NCBI RefSeq assembly: GCF_031755915.1 | Contig: NC_083389.1 | Coordinates: 22,319,001 to 22,383,000, forward strand | Origin: Ziziphus jujuba | Lineage: Eukaryota > Streptophyta > Magnoliopsida > Rosales > Rhamnaceae | Length of the DNA stretch: 64,000 nt | Reading direction: 5' to 3' | In this document: positions 61,443-64,000 of the stretch, piece after piece | Layout of the letters: every line of letters starts with the position of its first letter | Position numbering within the stretch: position 1 is the stretch's first letter | Notes under the pieces: model-generated | What the model saw: the letters and a program-made list of their open reading frames with translations, nothing else | Database searches by the model: none | What the model was told of the DNA's origin: nothing | Position numbers and translations under genes: made by a program

Positions 61443-61455
61443 ATATGCTCTGATA
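61443..61455 (-). other. C2 primer-binding site
   Basis: TGGTATCAGAGCA on the minus strand, immediately next to the 5' LTR. It is an exact initiator-Met tRNA type site. Confidence 0.92.
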
Positions 61456-62457
61456 CCATGATGGAATTTGGTGTAGGTTTATGTTTTTATACTCTAGAGC
61501 ACAATCATTCAAGGTGTTAGTCAAGAATGATTGTTGTTAGTTCTTGGTTCTTGATTTTGTTTTTTGGGTTTGTTAAGGTTTTGTATCTAGTTTTAATGGA
61601 GATTTGGGGTTCTTTAGAAGGTTGTTAGCTTTTGGGAAGAAGAAGGAAACAAATGTAGTAGTTGAGAGAGAGAGAGAGAGAGAGCCAAAATTGTTGTTTT
61701 TCAAAATTTTTGAATATTACTTCCTCAACGTTTTCATTACAATTTTTATACTTTTAAATACATCAAAAAGATAATAAGATATGTTGCCATATTGAGCAAT
61801 AAATAAAAAAGCATTAAAAGTAACCAACCAAGCCAAACGATCTCAACTAACTCTAATCAATGTGTTGGGCATGCAAGAAACCTTCTTTAATGGGCAGTTC
61901 AGTTTGTCTGAGGCATTTGAATTTGAAAACCAGCTCCATTTGACTTGAAAATTGGAGAGAAGCCTTTTTGAATATTAAACTGTGTTCTAGCCAAAAATAA
62001 GATAAAAAAAAGTCCATTTTACCCATTCAAAAATAATCAAACCCGAGGCAGTTTTGTCTAGATTTCTGAGCAACAAAACTGCACAAGGGTCAAATTATTT
62101 AGGGCTTAACTCAGCCTTCCCAACTCCAAATTGGGCCATTCTTTTTGCTGCTGCTTCCTCTACATTTCGAGTTTATTATATCCAAAATTCAGATCCAAAT
62201 CCCAAACCTTCTTCAAACGGCATCCAAGGAAGTGGACTTATGTTGCTGGAAATACAATTCCAGCAACTAGACAAAAAGCCCCTAAGCTTAGTTAATGAGC
62301 TTAGGGCATTGCAAAAAGGATATTGTTCTTAAACATTACAAGATAAAATAAAAATGCATAAACATAAATAATGTTTGGTCTTTGAAGTTGCAAAATAAAG
62401 AGTGCAAGTGTAACCGAACTACCTTGCATATTGTGGCAAGATCACCACATTTCAACA
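61456..62457 (-). repeat. C2 5' LTR
   Basis: Paired with 56271-57272. It starts TGATGGAATTTGG and ends CATTTCAACA in plus orientation, and is followed directly by the target duplication AGCCA. Confidence 0.93.
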
Positions 62458-62462
62458 AGCCA

Positions 62463-64000
62463 AAGGTTTTGGGTTTGCTAAAGGAGCCACCACCTGTTAA
62501 GAATCTCTTAATTTCTTCTTCTCTACTCTCAATTTGTTTATATTTTGTAATAGAATTCTTGTATTGTGTTGAGATAATGGTTGAATTTATGGAATTCTAT
62601 TTTACTTTTCTTTTGTTGTTTTTGTTTCATTGAGGGGCTAGATTTTTTATCTAAGACCTTGATGGATCTTAGATTATGTATGTGATGGACTTATTTGGTT
62701 ATTCAATGATATAATTCTATCTAATTACTTGTATTTTTCTTGGTTTAATTGAAGAACATTCCCTTTTAAAATTGAGAAATTGATTGGTTGTTATCTAAAT
62801 TGAAGAATTATTAACTTGGGTAGGCCTAATTTCGTATATTGAGAGGAGGAAATACAATTTGAAACTATTATGAGCTTGAGAAAGCTTATTTCGGTCCTAG
62901 GCAACCTCAGACTTAACTTTAATTTAGTTTTTGTAACCAATTTTGCTTGGGTAATTCGAAGGAAAATAGTCGTATGGTTAATTGGTAGAATTAGATAGAA
63001 ATTCAAATTTAAATAAATTTTCCATATATTTTATTTGGCTTGAGAGAGAGAGTGTGAATGACTTTAGAAAACCTTTGTTGATAATTAAATATGGAATTAG
63101 TCATTAATAACCAAATTAAGAAATCATGTGTTGAGTCCAAGGAAAATCATAATCCTAAAACTTTTATTTATAGAATTCAATTACAATTTGTGTAATGATG
63201 GTTTTATTTTTCTTTAATTTCTTATGGTTAATTGAGTTTTTTGTTAATTTCAATTGCTTCATTGTTAATTTTTTAAATAAAATTAATTAATGAAAATATT
63301 TAGTATTTGGTTAGAGTATATTTCTGATGGCATTGCATTTTCCAATTGCAATGCCAAAAAATTGCATAGTTGTGGTTTATGTATGCTCTCCAATTACACA
63401 TTGCAAAAAATCCCAATATTGGCACCAAAAATACAATTGGCTTTTTTTGCTAATGAGCCCCACTACAATAAAATCTATGGGCTCCACACCATTAAATAAT
63501 ATAATTTTTAATAGTTAATTTTTTTAATTATTAAAGTTAAAGGAACTGAGAACCAGCCCAATATAATAATATAATGGAAAAATTTTAATCAGTCCCCTAA
63601 CATTTAGTATAATTACAAATCACATCCTCAATTTTTGTATAATTTTATTTACCTCCCTAGCCGTTATCATTTTTCGTTAGATTTGACATAAAAAAGATAA
63701 TATTATAATTTGACTTTTAAAGGTTAATTGCATGAGATTTAATATATTGAAAAACATGCAAATTTTTATTTTTTACTCGAAAAAATATGTGGGCCGCTCA
63801 TCTTTTTCTCGCTCTCACTCTCACTCCCTCTCACGCACATTTAAATTTTTACATTCATTTTACATTTAATATATATGTATATTTTTAAAGTTTTTTTTTA
63901 ATTTAAATTCACTTTACTTTTAATTAATTTTTACCCCTTATATATATATATATATACAGTGATGAAAATATCGGTATCGATGGAAATGTCGATGATATGA
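62463..64000. other. AT-rich DNA right of C2, no gene recognised
   Basis: The first part (to about 63.3 kb) continues the LTR/leader-like sequence interrupted by C2. After that the sequence is AT-rich and non-coding, with (AT)n at 63939-63956. Short open frames at 63290-63520 have no recognisable domain. Confidence 0.5.

Larger units (their letters stand above)
56271..62457 (-). mobile_element. Ty1/copia element C2, complete structure with perfect TSD
   Basis: Two 1,002-bp LTRs flank minus-strand gag-pol. A canonical PBS (TGGTATCAGAGCA, minus strand, 61443-61455) abuts the right LTR and a polypurine tract (CCAAGGAGGAG, minus strand, 57273-57283) abuts the left LTR. The 5-bp target duplication AGCCA is perfect (56266-56270 and 62458-62462). 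C2 and C1 belong to the same lineage (similar gag start, tandem zinc knuckles, pol end). The coding region has several small frameshifts, so C2 is defective, but it is less decayed than C1. Confidence 0.95.

Noticed and set aside
1..64000. tRNA, rRNA, snoRNA, CRISPR or prokaryotic-type operon signals
   Set aside because: I saw no cloverleaf box A/B pair, rRNA core or regularly spaced repeats; a tRNAscan or Rfam search would be decisive.

Overview
This is plant nuclear DNA, most likely from a eudicot. It is AT-rich, with long introns, many poly(A)/(T) and (TA)n tracts, two recognisable plant genes with plant intron structure, and a dense load of plant LTR retrotransposons, a LINE and MITE-like elements. 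I cannot fix the family or species from the sequence alone. No bacterial, organellar, CRISPR or RNA-gene signal was recognised.

Layout. 1-9.7 kb is AT-rich non-coding DNA with microsatellites, a Harbinger-type MITE (1019-1471) and degraded repeats. 9.7-15.4 kb is a 594/598 bp direct duplication that brackets a 5'-truncated chromodomain Ty3/gypsy element (minus strand). The element still has a 1,326-codon open frame. The right-hand duplicate keeps the empty insertion site, so filled and empty versions of one locus lie in tandem. 15.9-23.7 kb is a 12-exon synaptotagmin gene (SYT2/SYT3-like ER-plasma-membrane tether, plus strand, 549 aa). 24.7-28.0 kb is a broken, minus-strand LINE. 30.7-33.9 kb is a 7-exon gene for an iojap/RsfS-type ribosomal silencing factor with a probable mitochondrial presequence (233 aa), including a probable GC-AG intron. 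34-39.5 kb holds scraps of gypsy and copia pol, a diverged dispersed repeat and CACTA-like tandem repeats. 39.5-63 kb is a nested retrotransposon block: a degenerate gypsy element, a second related gypsy fragment whose LTR has a primer-binding site on one side and a polypurine tract on the other, a copia element (48652-54710) inserted beside that LTR, an Athila-like gag-protease fragment, and a second copia element (56271-62457) with a perfect 5-bp target duplication.

The two host genes are on the same strand but have unrelated roles (membrane contact-site tethering; organellar ribosome regulation). Nothing suggests that they act together. The retrotransposon rearrangement ends about 500 bp upstream of the synaptotagmin start codon, so it may have reshaped that promoter. 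I found no convincing undescribed system. The most unusual items are the filled/empty-site tandem duplication, the shared gypsy LTR, the GC-AG intron, and copia pol frames whose last codon and stop lie inside the LTR.
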